A stretch of DNA of 8,240 nt from Paracoccaceae bacterium (GCA_004566265.1 SPLB01000278.1:1-8240); one strand, 5' to 3'. Counted from the stretch's first letter, positions 1 through 6,526 are shown. Notes: generated by a model not told the origin, from the sequence alone. Made by a program: numbers and translations.

Positions 1-786
1 GCATGGGCCAAACGGCCAGCTACCGCTAGATTCATCCTGTCCCAGTTTGATCTGTTTTTAACGCAAAACCAAAAAACTGCCGACAACCTGCGCCGGATCA
101 GAGTAGCGCCTGACCGTATTCGCCCCGGAAGCAATTTAAAAGCCGTCTCTGCCCCTCTGCCGGTCGATCAGACAGCGCTGAAAGACCTCCAGTCCGCATT
201 GGGCGACCGTCCCCTGTGGGTGGCATCATCGACCCACGCAGGCGAGGAGGAAACTGTCCTCTGCGCGCATGCACAAATTCTAAAGTCGCATCCCGACGCC
301 TGTCTACTTCTGGCCCCGCGCCACCCCGAACGTGGCGACACGGTTGAGGCACTGATCCATGGCGCGGGCTTCAGCCTAGCGAGGCGCAGCCGCAAAGACG
401 CGCTTGCAGCCGACACACAGGTCTATCTGGCAGACACCTTGGGCGAAGTTGGCACCTGGTATGCGCTCTGCCCGCGGGTGTTTATGGGCGGTTCCCTGAA
501 GAACATTGGCGGCCACAACCCCTTTGAACCCGCGCAGCTGGGCGCAACTGTTCTGACGGGCCCCGGCTGCTTCAATTTCGCTGAAAGCTACGCCGAGATG
601 ATCCGCGCCGGTGCCGCCCGTGAGGCCAGCACCGCAGAGGCCATTGCCGCGCAGATCATCGCATGGCTGCAGTATCCACGCGAATTGGAACTGGCCTGCG
701 CCGCCTCAACCGCGTATATCGCCCGGCAAAGCGACCATTTGGACAAGACCGCCGCGGCATTGATCGACCTCCTGCCAGCGGGCTGA
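1..786 (+). CDS. waaA: 3-deoxy-D-manno-octulosonic acid (Kdo) transferase, C-terminal part (5' end outside window)
   Basis: This inner-membrane-associated GT30 glycosyltransferase moves Kdo from CMP-Kdo onto lipid A precursor, the first step of lipopolysaccharide core assembly. The frame is open from base 1 to a TGA at 784-786, giving 261 residues. The family is about 420-430 residues long, so roughly the first 160 (the acceptor-binding half) lie upstream of the window. What remains is the nucleotide-sugar-binding half. It carries the family signature STHAGEE at visible residues 77-83 and the block GGSLKNIGGHNPFEP at 163-177, which is diagnostic of Kdo transferases. No frameshift or internal stop is seen. 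The next gene starts on the base after this stop, so the two are probably co-transcribed and translationally coupled. Whether the enzyme adds one Kdo or more cannot be read from the sequence. Confidence 0.92.
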   Translation, partial: AWAKRPATARFILSQFDLFLTQNQKTADNLRRIRVAPDRIRPGSNLKAVSAPLPVDQTALKDLQSALGDRPLWVASSTHAGEEETVLCAHAQILKSHPDACLLLAPRHPERGDTVEALIHGAGFSLARRSRKDALAADTQVYLADTLGEVGTWYALCPRVFMGGSLKNIGGHNPFEPAQLGATVLTGPGCFNFAESYAEMIRAGAAREASTAEAIAAQIIAWLQYPRELELACAASTAYIARQSDHLDKTAAALIDLLPAG

Positions 787-1860
787 ATGACAGGACCGCA
801 TATGCAAAAGATCGACTTGCGCCAGATCGACGTGATCGCGCCAAACTTCAAAAAACGCCATTCTGGCGTCACCTCCACAGTCCTGCGACTTCTACCAATT
901 CAAGCGCAGCACATCGCAATCACTTCCGCCGCTCCTGACCTGCCCGAAGATGTACCCAATTTGAACCCGTACAGGCTCATCCTCATGCCGCGTTCGGGTC
1001 CTTCGGGCGTGCGGGTCTGGCATGCACGGCGCAATGTCGAAATGATTGCCGGGCTGGCTCTGAAGTATCTCTTTTGCAAACGCCTGAAGCTGATGTTCAC
1101 CTCAGCTGCCCAGCGCCGCCACACTGGCTTTACCCGTTGGCTTATCCGGCAGATGGATAAGGTGATCGCCACCTCTGCAAAATCCGCAAGCTATCTGGAC
1201 GTTGACGCGCAGGTGATCCGCCACGGCGTTAATTGCGAGCTGTTCCAACCAGTTGCCAACCGCGCCGTCCTACGTGCGACGCTGGACCTGCCAACCGATG
1301 GCTTGCTGGTGGGCTGTTTTGGCCGTATCCGCCCGCAGAAGGGAAATGACCTTTTCATCAAAGCAATGATCAAGGCCTGCAAGGTCAACCCCGAGACCCG
1401 CGCTCTGATGATGGGGCGCGCTGTTGGTGAACACGCGGCTTTCCTGCAAGGGCTTAAAGACGAGGTCGAAGCCGCAGGCCTGTCTGACCGCATCCTGTTC
1501 AGAGACGAGGTCGATATCGAAGATGTCCCCAGTCACTTTCAGGCGCTGGATCTCTACGTCGCGCCACAACGCTGGGAAGGCTTTGGCCTTACACCGCTGG
1601 AAGCCATGGCGTGTGGCGCGCCGTCCATTTCCACCCGGGTCGGCGCCTTTGAAGAGCTGATCGTTCCTGGTGAGACCGGCACCCTTTGTGACATTGAGGA
1701 TCTCGACAAGATAACCGCGGATATTATCCACTGCCTCTCTGACAAGCAGCGCTTACATAAGATGTCCGTGGCCTCGCGCCAACATGTTGTAACGAACTTC
1801 CGCCTCGAAGGCGAAGCCGCAGCAATCATTGACGTCTACCGCCAACTCCTCGCGAGGTAG
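787..1860 (+). CDS. GT4-family glycosyltransferase, LpcC-like lipopolysaccharide core mannosyltransferase
   Basis: This is probably a cytoplasmic-face glycosyltransferase that adds a sugar, possibly mannose, to the Kdo region of the LPS core. The 357-residue protein has the GT-B fold pattern. Its N-terminal acceptor domain opens with IDVIAPNFKKRHSGVTST (about residues 14-31), resembling rhizobial LpcC proteins as I remember them. A glycine-rich hinge with GRIRPQKG lies at 179-186. The C-terminal donor-binding E-x7-E motif runs from Glu264 to Glu272 within WEGFGLTPLEAMACG. The ATG at 787 directly follows the waaA stop. An alternative ATG at 802 has an AGGA six bases upstream and would shorten the protein by five residues, so it may be the true start. 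Position next to waaA supports an LPS core role. GT4 membership is secure; the sugar transferred is inferred from similarity only. Confidence 0.88.
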   Translation: MTGPHMQKIDLRQIDVIAPNFKKRHSGVTSTVLRLLPIQAQHIAITSAAPDLPEDVPNLNPYRLILMPRSGPSGVRVWHARRNVEMIAGLALKYLFCKRLKLMFTSAAQRRHTGFTRWLIRQMDKVIATSAKSASYLDVDAQVIRHGVNCELFQPVANRAVLRATLDLPTDGLLVGCFGRIRPQKGNDLFIKAMIKACKVNPETRALMMGRAVGEHAAFLQGLKDEVEAAGLSDRILFRDEVDIEDVPSHFQALDLYVAPQRWEGFGLTPLEAMACGAPSISTRVGAFEELIVPGETGTLCDIEDLDKITADIIHCLSDKQRLHKMSVASRQHVVTNFRLEGEAAAIIDVYRQLLAR

Positions 1861-1907
1861 GTTACCCAACAACACGCAGACCACACGGCACGCTTCCGTT
1901 CTACCGG

Positions 1908-1934
1908 GGGTCGGGGGCGCAGAGCCTCCGACCC
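1908..1934. terminator. Strong G/C-rich hairpin between convergent operons
   Basis: An 11-bp stem (1908-1918 with 1924-1934, one G-T pair) closes a five-base loop, GCAGA. It lies 47 bases after the glycosyltransferase stop and 8 bases before the stop of the opposing amidohydrolase gene. The position suits a bidirectional terminator for two converging operons. Only a poor T-run follows on either strand (TT then AGGT on the plus strand), so intrinsic termination is plausible rather than certain. It could instead be a copy of a dispersed palindromic repeat. Confidence 0.5.
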
Positions 1935-1942
1935 TTAGGTCA

Positions 1943-3109
1943 TTATCCTGCCGCAGGCATCCGTTTTTCTACCACGTCAGCCCACCAGCTGCACCCCGCA
2001 GGGATTGCATCATCATTGAAATCGTACTTCGGGTGGTGTACCGCAGCGGTGTCGCCATTCCCAATCAGGATATAGGCTCCTGGACGCTCTTCCAGCATAA
2101 AGGAAAAGTCCTCGCCCCCCATGACAAGCGGCGCTTCTTCGCACGCGCCAGAAATCCCGCGCGCGACTTCCGCAGCAAACTCAGTCTGGTCATGGTGGTT
2201 CACCATAGCCGGGTATGAACGTGTGTATTTTACGTCCGCAGAACCACCGAAGGTAGCTGAAATGCCGGTGCAAACTTCTTCGATGCGGCGCTCGGCCAAA
2301 TCACGGATGCCACCGTCCATTGTCCGCACAGTCCCCTTGATGCGCACACGTTCAGGGATCACATTGAAGGCGTTAGATGAGGTTTCAAACGAGGTCACTG
2401 AAACCACAATTTGATGCACCGGGTCCGCATTGCGTGCTGCAATAGTCTGCAGCGCAAGAACCGCCTGTGCGGCCATAACCGTGGTGTCCACAGTCTCTTG
2501 TGGTTTTGCGGCGTGGCCGCCACGGCCGGTGAAGGTGATGTCAAATTGATCGGTGGCTGCAAAGAAGACGCCCGCGCGAATGGCGAAGCTGCCAGCCGGA
2601 TGGCCAGGCCAGTTGTGCATGCCATACACTTCCTGCACACCCCAGCGATCCATCAGCCCATCATCGCACATCTCTTTGCCACCGCCACCACCTTCTTCCG
2701 CGGGTTGAAAGATCACCACCACAGTGCCATCGAAATTTCGGGTCTCCGCCAAGTATTTCGCGGCCCCCAGCAACATTGCGGTATGGCCATCATGACCACA
2801 GGCGTGCATGGCACCGGGTGTCTTCGAGGCATACTCCACACCGGTTTCTTCGTGGATCGGCAGCGCGTCCATATCCGCACGCAGACCGATTACCCTGCCG
2901 GACGTATCAGATTGGCCTTTGATCACGCCCACCACACCAGTTCGGCCGATTCCCTCGACCACTTCTTCGCAGCCAAATTCGCGCAGTTTGTCAGCCACCA
3001 TCGCAGAGGTGCGGTGCGTCTCAAAAAGGATCTCGGGGTTTTCATGAATGTCGCGGCGCCAGGCGGTGATTTCATCCTGGAGTTCAGCAAAGCGGTTTTT
3101 GACGGGCAC
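1943..3109 (-). CDS. M20-family amidohydrolase (hippurate hydrolase / N-acyl-amino-acid aminoacylase type)
   Basis: This is a metal-dependent cytoplasmic amidohydrolase expected to release an amino acid from an N-acyl amino acid or related amide. The 388-residue protein has the normal length for the HipO/IAA-amino-acid-hydrolase branch of M20D. Visible features are RADMDALPIHEETG (77-90), MHACGHDGHT (101-110) with ligands Cys104 and His106, QPAEEG (135-140) with probable catalytic Glu138 and metal ligand Glu139, GMHNWPG with His165, the dimerisation-domain motif GRGGHAAKP (195-203), MGGEDFSFM (330-338) and His358/His359 near the C terminus. No signal peptide is present. I chose the GTG at 3107-3109 because AGGAG sits eight bases upstream and homology begins there; the open frame runs on to 3355 but that extension overlaps the upstream gene in a different frame. 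It is the last gene of the ATPase/ArgE-like operon. The exact substrate is unknown. Confidence 0.9.
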   Translation of the reverse strand: MPVKNRFAELQDEITAWRRDIHENPEILFETHRTSAMVADKLREFGCEEVVEGIGRTGVVGVIKGQSDTSGRVIGLRADMDALPIHEETGVEYASKTPGAMHACGHDGHTAMLLGAAKYLAETRNFDGTVVVIFQPAEEGGGGGKEMCDDGLMDRWGVQEVYGMHNWPGHPAGSFAIRAGVFFAATDQFDITFTGRGGHAAKPQETVDTTVMAAQAVLALQTIAARNADPVHQIVVSVTSFETSSNAFNVIPERVRIKGTVRTMDGGIRDLAERRIEEVCTGISATFGGSADVKYTRSYPAMVNHHDQTEFAAEVARGISGACEEAPLVMGGEDFSFMLEERPGAYILIGNGDTAAVHHPKYDFNDDAIPAGCSWWADVVEKRMPAAG

Positions 3110-3117
3110 GTCGGTTT

Positions 3118-3122
3118 CTCCT
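3118..3122 (-). promoter_or_regulatory. Ribosome binding site deciding a GTG start
   Basis: On the minus strand this reads AGGAG, eight bases before the GTG at 3109. It settles the start of the M20 amidohydrolase, whose frame otherwise stays open another 82 codons into the preceding gene. Confidence 0.8.
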
Positions 3123-3128
3123 GTTGCA

Positions 3129-3144
3129 ACCGGGCGCACCCGGT
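3129..3144. other. Intercistronic hairpin between the two M20 genes
   Basis: ACCGGG and CCCGGT form a perfect 6-bp stem around a four-base loop, in the 64-bp gap between the ArgE-like stop and the amidohydrolase start. No T-run follows on the minus strand, so it is not a standard terminator. It sits just upstream of the Shine-Dalgarno sequence and might affect mRNA stability or translation of the downstream gene. That role is inference. Confidence 0.4.
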
Positions 3145-3173
3145 CTTGTCTCTTGGATATATGTCGTGTTTGG

Positions 3174-4352
3174 CTACTCGGAAAGTCTGTCCAGCAGGTT
3201 GCACATGAAATCTTGCCCCAACTGGAACTGGGCTTTTGAAATAAATTCATCTGGCTGATGCGCCTGCGCAATATCGCCAGGACCACACAGCACAGTCGAA
3301 TAGCCCGCAGCCTGAAACTGACCGCTTTCACTTGCAAAACTGACGGCATGAACACAATTGTCGCCGGTCAGACTGCGCACGAGCCCCTCGGCCACACCGT
3401 CAACCTCCGGCGTGAGCGGCGGCACGTCAAAAAGCGGCCCAAGGAGAATGGCGCACGCGGGGTTGACCGCCCGCATTTTCGCTTCAAGCCTGGCGACTTC
3501 GGCCTTGTATGCAGCTGTAACCTCCCCGACGCTCTCACCTGGAACAACGCGGAACGTCATGTCCAGCATGCATTCCTTGGCTGTGATGTTACGCGCTGTG
3601 CCACCGTGAATGGTGCCGACATGTGCTGTGGTATAAGGTGGATCAAAGAGAGAAGCTGTTTCGGAAAGTACTTGGGCAGCGGCCCGTTCATTACGCGCCT
3701 TGGCCCAAGCAATCAACTCAGCCGCTTCCATCACCGCATTTACCCCATAGGGCAGCAGCGAGGAATGAACCTCATGCCCGAGCAGCCTCGTATTGAACCC
3801 TGAGATCCCTTTATGTGCGGTCACAGTGCGCATAAGAGAAGGCTCGCCAACGATGACAGCTTTGCCACGGGGCAGCCACTCTTGCATTGCGGCGATCAGG
3901 GGGGGGGCGCCGCTACAACCGATTTCTTCATCAAAGCTCAGCACCAGTTGCAGCGGTGTTTTCAATGCGCCATAGCGCGCCTCGACAAGCGCCCAGATCG
4001 CCAAAGAAACAAAGCCCTTCATGTCTGCCGCGCCACGCCCGAAATACTTGCCGTCGCGCTCCTCTAGGATGAACGGATCCGTCGACCATGTCTGCCCTTC
4101 GACCGGAACGACATCTGTATGTCCTGACAACACAATCGCGCCTTCGACCCTTGGCCCCACATGTGCAGCGAGCCCGACCTTTTCGGGTTGGTCGGGATCC
4201 CTCCACAGGTGATGTTCAATTTCATGGGCTGCCAGATAAGCTGCGACCCACTCAATCAAAGGACGGTTGGTGTCGGAACTGACTGTGGGGAACGATATCA
4301 GCTGGCGCAGAATCGATAGCGGCGGCAGACGATCGGGCGTGCCATACGGCAT
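3174..4352 (-). CDS. argE: ArgE-like M20 deacetylase (acetylornithine deacetylase family)
   Basis: This is a di-zinc cytoplasmic deacylase of the ArgE/DapE type; the named family reaction is N2-acetylornithine to ornithine plus acetate. The 392 residues include every expected active-site element: SGHTD with His78 and Asp80 (76-80), GRGAADMKG with bridging Asp110 (105-113), SFDEEIGCSG with catalytic Glu142 and metal Glu143 (139-148), VGEPS with Glu170, HKGISG (180-185) and a terminal ligand His365 in AQAHQPDEF. The dimerisation domain occupies roughly 175-290. The ATG at 4352 lies three bases after the ATPase stop, so coupled translation is likely; only a weak Shine-Dalgarno is visible. Grouping with an importer ATPase and a second M20 enzyme suggests a catabolic deacylase rather than arginine synthesis. 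Family assignment is firm; the substrate is not. A run of nine C residues on the coding strand falls at codons 149-152. Confidence 0.87.
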   Translation of the reverse strand: MPYGTPDRLPPLSILRQLISFPTVSSDTNRPLIEWVAAYLAAHEIEHHLWRDPDQPEKVGLAAHVGPRVEGAIVLSGHTDVVPVEGQTWSTDPFILEERDGKYFGRGAADMKGFVSLAIWALVEARYGALKTPLQLVLSFDEEIGCSGAPPLIAAMQEWLPRGKAVIVGEPSLMRTVTAHKGISGFNTRLLGHEVHSSLLPYGVNAVMEAAELIAWAKARNERAAAQVLSETASLFDPPYTTAHVGTIHGGTARNITAKECMLDMTFRVVPGESVGEVTAAYKAEVARLEAKMRAVNPACAILLGPLFDVPPLTPEVDGVAEGLVRSLTGDNCVHAVSFASESGQFQAAGYSTVLCGPGDIAQAHQPDEFISKAQFQLGQDFMCNLLDRLSE

Positions 4353-4355
4353 GGC

Positions 4356-6173
4356 TCAGTACCCGCTGTCCGTTGTCAGCACAAAATGACCCGGCCCGAC
4401 CTCAATAAACGACGAAGCTTCGGGTTCGTAGCTTGGCGGATGAATGGGCGACGGGATCGGTTTGAAGTTCAAATCCCGTTCGCTCTTGCGCTGAGTGGGG
4501 TCCGCAATCGGAACTGCCTGCATCAGCGCCTGCGTGTAGGCATGCGATGGATTTTCAAAAACGCGCTCACGCGGTCCGATTTCCACCAGTCGGCCCAGGT
4601 ACATCACACCAACCTGATGGCTGACACGTTCCACCACGGCCATATCGTGGCTGATGAACAGAAAAGACAGGCCCAAATCGGCCTGCAGTTCCATCATCAG
4701 GTTCAGAACCTGCGCCTGCACCGAGACGTCCAGCGCCGAAACCGCCTCGTCCGCGACGATTAGTTTGGGGTTCAGCGCCAGTGCCCGGGCAATTGCGATC
4801 CGCTGACGTTGGCCGCCGGACATTTCATGCGGGTAGCGCCGCATGAAGCTGCGGGGCAGCTGAACGCGGTCAAACAGGTCCGCCACGCGGTCCATAACCT
4901 CGCCCCCCGATGCCAAACCGTAGTTCATCATCGGCTCTGCCACCTGATCCTGAAGCACCATCTGAGGGTTCAGCGAGGCAAAAGGATCCTGAAATATCAT
5001 CTGCATATCCTGGCGCTGCCGATGCATCGCACCAGAACCAAGGCTCAGAATATCCTGCCCCTCGAACTCGACCTTGCCCGAGAGCGGTTCCACAAGTCGC
5101 AGGATTGATCGGCCACAGGTGGATTTCCCACATCCCGATTCGCCGACCAACGATAGGGTTTGTCCTTTGAACACCTTGAAGGAAACATCTTCGACCGCGT
5201 GCACATTGCCCACGGTGCGACGTAACAGCCCACCTTTAACCGGGAAGCGGGTGACAAGGTTTTCAACATTCAACAGCACCTCACTGGTGCCGGTGATCGG
5301 TGGAACCTCGTTTTGCGCCTGCCCCAAGAGTTTCATCGGCTCCGGATAGGGTTTGCCGCGCATCTCACCCAAACGCGGAACCGCGGCTAAAAGTGCTTTG
5401 GTGTAGTCATGTTGCGGGTTGGCGAAGATTTCGGTGACCGGGCCTTCTTCGACTTTATTGCCGCGATACATTACAACAACACGATCCGCCATCTGCGCCA
5501 CCACAGCCATGTCGTGTGTGATGAACATCACGGCCGTTCCCGTTTCGCGCTTCAGGCGATCCATCAGCGCAAGGATTTCCGCCTGAATGGTCACATCCAA
5601 GGCGGTTGTAGGTTCGTCCGCAATCAACAGCTTCGGCTCACAGGCCATGGCCATCGCAATCACCACCCGTTGGCGCATACCGCCGGACAGTTCGTGGGGA
5701 TACTGCTTCATGCGCCGCTCTGCTTCGGGAATGCGCACTTCTTTCAAAAGCGCAATGGCGCGCGCTTCGGCGGCCGCCTTTCCGAGGCCCTTGTGCAACC
5801 GCAACCCCTCAGTCAGCTGTCGGCCCACAGTGAACACGGGGTTAAGCGCAGTCATCGGTTCCTGAAAGATCATTCCGATCTCATTGCCGCGAATCTGGCG
5901 CATCAGGGCTGCGTCCCCCTGAGCGAGATCCTGCGACTTTCCGTCGCGATCAAACACCAACTGGCCGCCTGCGATGGTGCCACCGCCGAATTCGACCAAG
6001 CGCATCAGCGACAGCGAGGACACTGACTTACCGGAGCCTGATTCGCCGACAACGCAGACAGTTTCCCCAGGGTTAATGTCGAATGAAACGTCCTCAACCC
6101 CGACAACAGGTCCGTCCTTGGTTTCGAATTCGACCCGCAGGCCACGAATGGAGGCGATCGGTTGATCTAGCAT
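4356..6173 (-). CDS. Fused dual-domain ABC transporter ATPase (DppD-DppF / OppD-OppF type)
   Basis: This subunit powers import of peptides or similar solutes, binding the cytoplasmic face of two inner-membrane permeases. Two nucleotide-binding domains, usually separate proteins, are fused in 605 residues. Domain 1 has Walker A GESGSGKS (43-50), Q-loop Gln104, signature LSGGM (162-166), Walker B LLIADEP (182-188) and switch His220. Domain 2 has Walker A GESGCGKS (344-351), Q-loop Gln395, signature MSGGQ (451-455), Walker B LIVADEA (471-477) and His509. Both domains look catalytically competent. Each is followed by an oligopeptide-transporter C-terminal region (NPQHDYTKALLAAVP at 252-266; NPSHAYTQALMQAVP at 541-555). 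The ATG at 6173 has GAGG six bases upstream. The gene heads the minus-strand operon and lies divergent from a family-5 binding protein, its likely partner. Ala477 replaces the usual Pro after the Walker B glutamate, which I regard as a tolerated variant. Confidence 0.93.
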   Translation of the reverse strand: MLDQPIASIRGLRVEFETKDGPVVGVEDVSFDINPGETVCVVGESGSGKSVSSLSLMRLVEFGGGTIAGGQLVFDRDGKSQDLAQGDAALMRQIRGNEIGMIFQEPMTALNPVFTVGRQLTEGLRLHKGLGKAAAEARAIALLKEVRIPEAERRMKQYPHELSGGMRQRVVIAMAMACEPKLLIADEPTTALDVTIQAEILALMDRLKRETGTAVMFITHDMAVVAQMADRVVVMYRGNKVEEGPVTEIFANPQHDYTKALLAAVPRLGEMRGKPYPEPMKLLGQAQNEVPPITGTSEVLLNVENLVTRFPVKGGLLRRTVGNVHAVEDVSFKVFKGQTLSLVGESGCGKSTCGRSILRLVEPLSGKVEFEGQDILSLGSGAMHRQRQDMQMIFQDPFASLNPQMVLQDQVAEPMMNYGLASGGEVMDRVADLFDRVQLPRSFMRRYPHEMSGGQRQRIAIARALALNPKLIVADEAVSALDVSVQAQVLNLMMELQADLGLSFLFISHDMAVVERVSHQVGVMYLGRLVEIGPRERVFENPSHAYTQALMQAVPIADPTQRKSERDLNFKPIPSPIHPPSYEPEASSFIEVGPGHFVLTTDSGY

Positions 6174-6179
6174 TGTTTT

Positions 6180-6183
6180 CCTC
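6180..6183 (-). promoter_or_regulatory. Ribosome binding site of the fused ABC ATPase
   Basis: GAGG on the minus strand, six bases before the ATG at 6173, supports that start codon. Confidence 0.65.
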
Positions 6184-6251
6184 GTGTTTTCCCTATTTCG
6201 CTCAGGGTTTGACCCGATTTTTAGGTTGTATGTGAGCCCGCAATCCGGCGA

Positions 6252-6273
6252 TTCAGAAGAATTTTCTTCCGAA
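6252..6273. promoter_or_regulatory. 22-bp inverted repeat, possible operator
   Basis: GAAGAA (6256-6261) and TTCTTC (6264-6269) form a perfect palindrome around TT. With one mismatched pair it extends outward to TTC at 6252-6254 and GAA at 6271-6273. The symmetry and placement, about 80 bp before the ATPase start, suit a dimeric regulator. I do not recognise the motif, and A/T-rich DNA can give such repeats by chance. Confidence 0.35.
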
Positions 6274-6328
6274 AAAAAGGCGCTCTCACAAAAAGCTTTC
6301 CCGACTTAGCAAACATAATTTGCTTTTT

Positions 6329-6344
6329 TTGACCATTTGGTCTT
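6329..6344. promoter_or_regulatory. RutR-like palindromic operator
   Basis: The site reads TTGACCATTTGGTCTT. Its 12-bp core is a perfect palindrome (GACCA-TT-TGGTC). It matches 12 of the 14 specified positions of the E. coli RutR consensus TTGACCAnnTGGTCAA, quoted from memory. RutR is a TetR-family, uracil-responsive regulator of pyrimidine use. The site overlaps a TTGACC hexamer that could be a -35 box, so a bound protein could repress the binding-protein gene, or both divergent operons. No regulator gene lies in the window, so the bound protein is inferred; another TetR-family member could recognise it. Confidence 0.5.
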
Positions 6345-6380
6345 CGATTACACTTGTCGCGGGCATTCCTGCTTTAGGCA

Positions 6381-6424
6381 ACCCCAAAGACGCAAATGCG
6401 GACGGGGTGGGGCAACGTCCCCGG
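6381..6424 (+). other. Foldable G/C-rich leader segment with competing hairpins
   Basis: ACCCC (6381-6385) can pair with GGGGT (6404-6408), enclosing a nested CGCA-AA-TGCG hairpin at 6391-6400. The overlapping GGACG (6400-6404) can instead pair with CGTCC (6416-6420). The pairings share bases 6400 and 6404, so they are mutually exclusive. This lies within the probable 5' leader of the binding-protein mRNA if transcription starts near the TTGACC element. I do not recognise a known riboswitch class. Confidence 0.35.
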
Positions 6425-6446
6425 AGTAATTGGACGCACAGTGAAC

Positions 6447-6477
6447 GCTCCCGCCCAACAAATGGGCACGGGGGAGC
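6447..6477 (+). other. Strong bulged stem-loop in the leader of the binding-protein gene
   Basis: GCTCCC (6447-6452) pairs with GGGAGC (6472-6477), and GCCC (6453-6456) pairs with GGGC (6464-6467). The result is ten base pairs with a four-base one-sided bulge (6468-6471) and a seven-base loop, AACAAAT. It lies 50 bases before the start codon. No T-run follows, so it is not an obvious terminator. It may be an mRNA-stability or cis-regulatory element. Confidence 0.45.
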
Positions 6478-6491
6478 AGACAGAAAGAGAA

Positions 6492-6509
6492 CCATGCCAG
6501 GGAGCATGG
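6492..6509 (+). other. Hairpin immediately upstream of the binding-protein ribosome binding site
   Basis: CCATGC (6492-6497) and GCATGG (6504-6509) form a perfect 6-bp stem with the loop CAGGGA. It ends five bases before the Shine-Dalgarno sequence, close enough to influence ribosome access. Function is inferred from position only. Confidence 0.4.
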
Positions 6510-6514
6510 ACGAC

Positions 6515-6520
6515 AAGGAG
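6515..6520 (+). promoter_or_regulatory. Ribosome binding site of the solute-binding protein gene
   Basis: AAGGAG lies six bases before the ATG at 6527. This near-ideal Shine-Dalgarno fits the high expression usual for periplasmic binding proteins. Confidence 0.85.
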
Positions 6521-6526
6521 TGATAC

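Larger units (their letters stand above)
6174..6526. promoter_or_regulatory. Divergent intergenic regulatory region
   Basis: This 353-bp gap separates the start codons of the ATPase operon (minus) and the binding-protein gene (plus), so it must contain both promoters. The half nearer the ATPase (about 6240-6345) is A/T-rich and holds two inverted repeats. The half nearer the binding protein (about 6381-6510) is G/C-rich and rich in hairpins. The hexamer TTGACC at 6329-6334 resembles a -35 box, but no good -10 box lies at the usual distance, so I do not assign exact promoters. No convincing small gene is seen here. Confidence 0.75.

Noticed and set aside
733..744. GACCATTTGGAC inside waaA, close to the core of the RutR-like palindrome
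   Set aside because: It lies inside conserved coding sequence, breaks the palindrome in one arm and is far from any promoter; probably chance.
2411..3208. 265-codon open frame on the plus strand
   Set aside because: It is antisense to the M20 amidohydrolase, whose motifs are complete on the minus strand; no recognisable family or convincing start site.
3110..3355. In-frame upstream extension of the M20 amidohydrolase
   Set aside because: It overlaps the ArgE-like gene in another frame, lacks family homology and is made unnecessary by the GTG with a good AGGAG.
5409..6026. 205-codon open frame on the plus strand
   Set aside because: It is the antisense shadow of the first ATPase domain; the histidine-rich translation is a by-product of the opposite strand.
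6308..6330. AGCAAA / TTTGCT stem with a five-base loop followed by seven T residues, resembling an intrinsic terminator on the plus strand
   Set aside because: The stem is short with only two G/C pairs, and no plus-strand gene ends upstream. A/T-rich promoter DNA explains it adequately.
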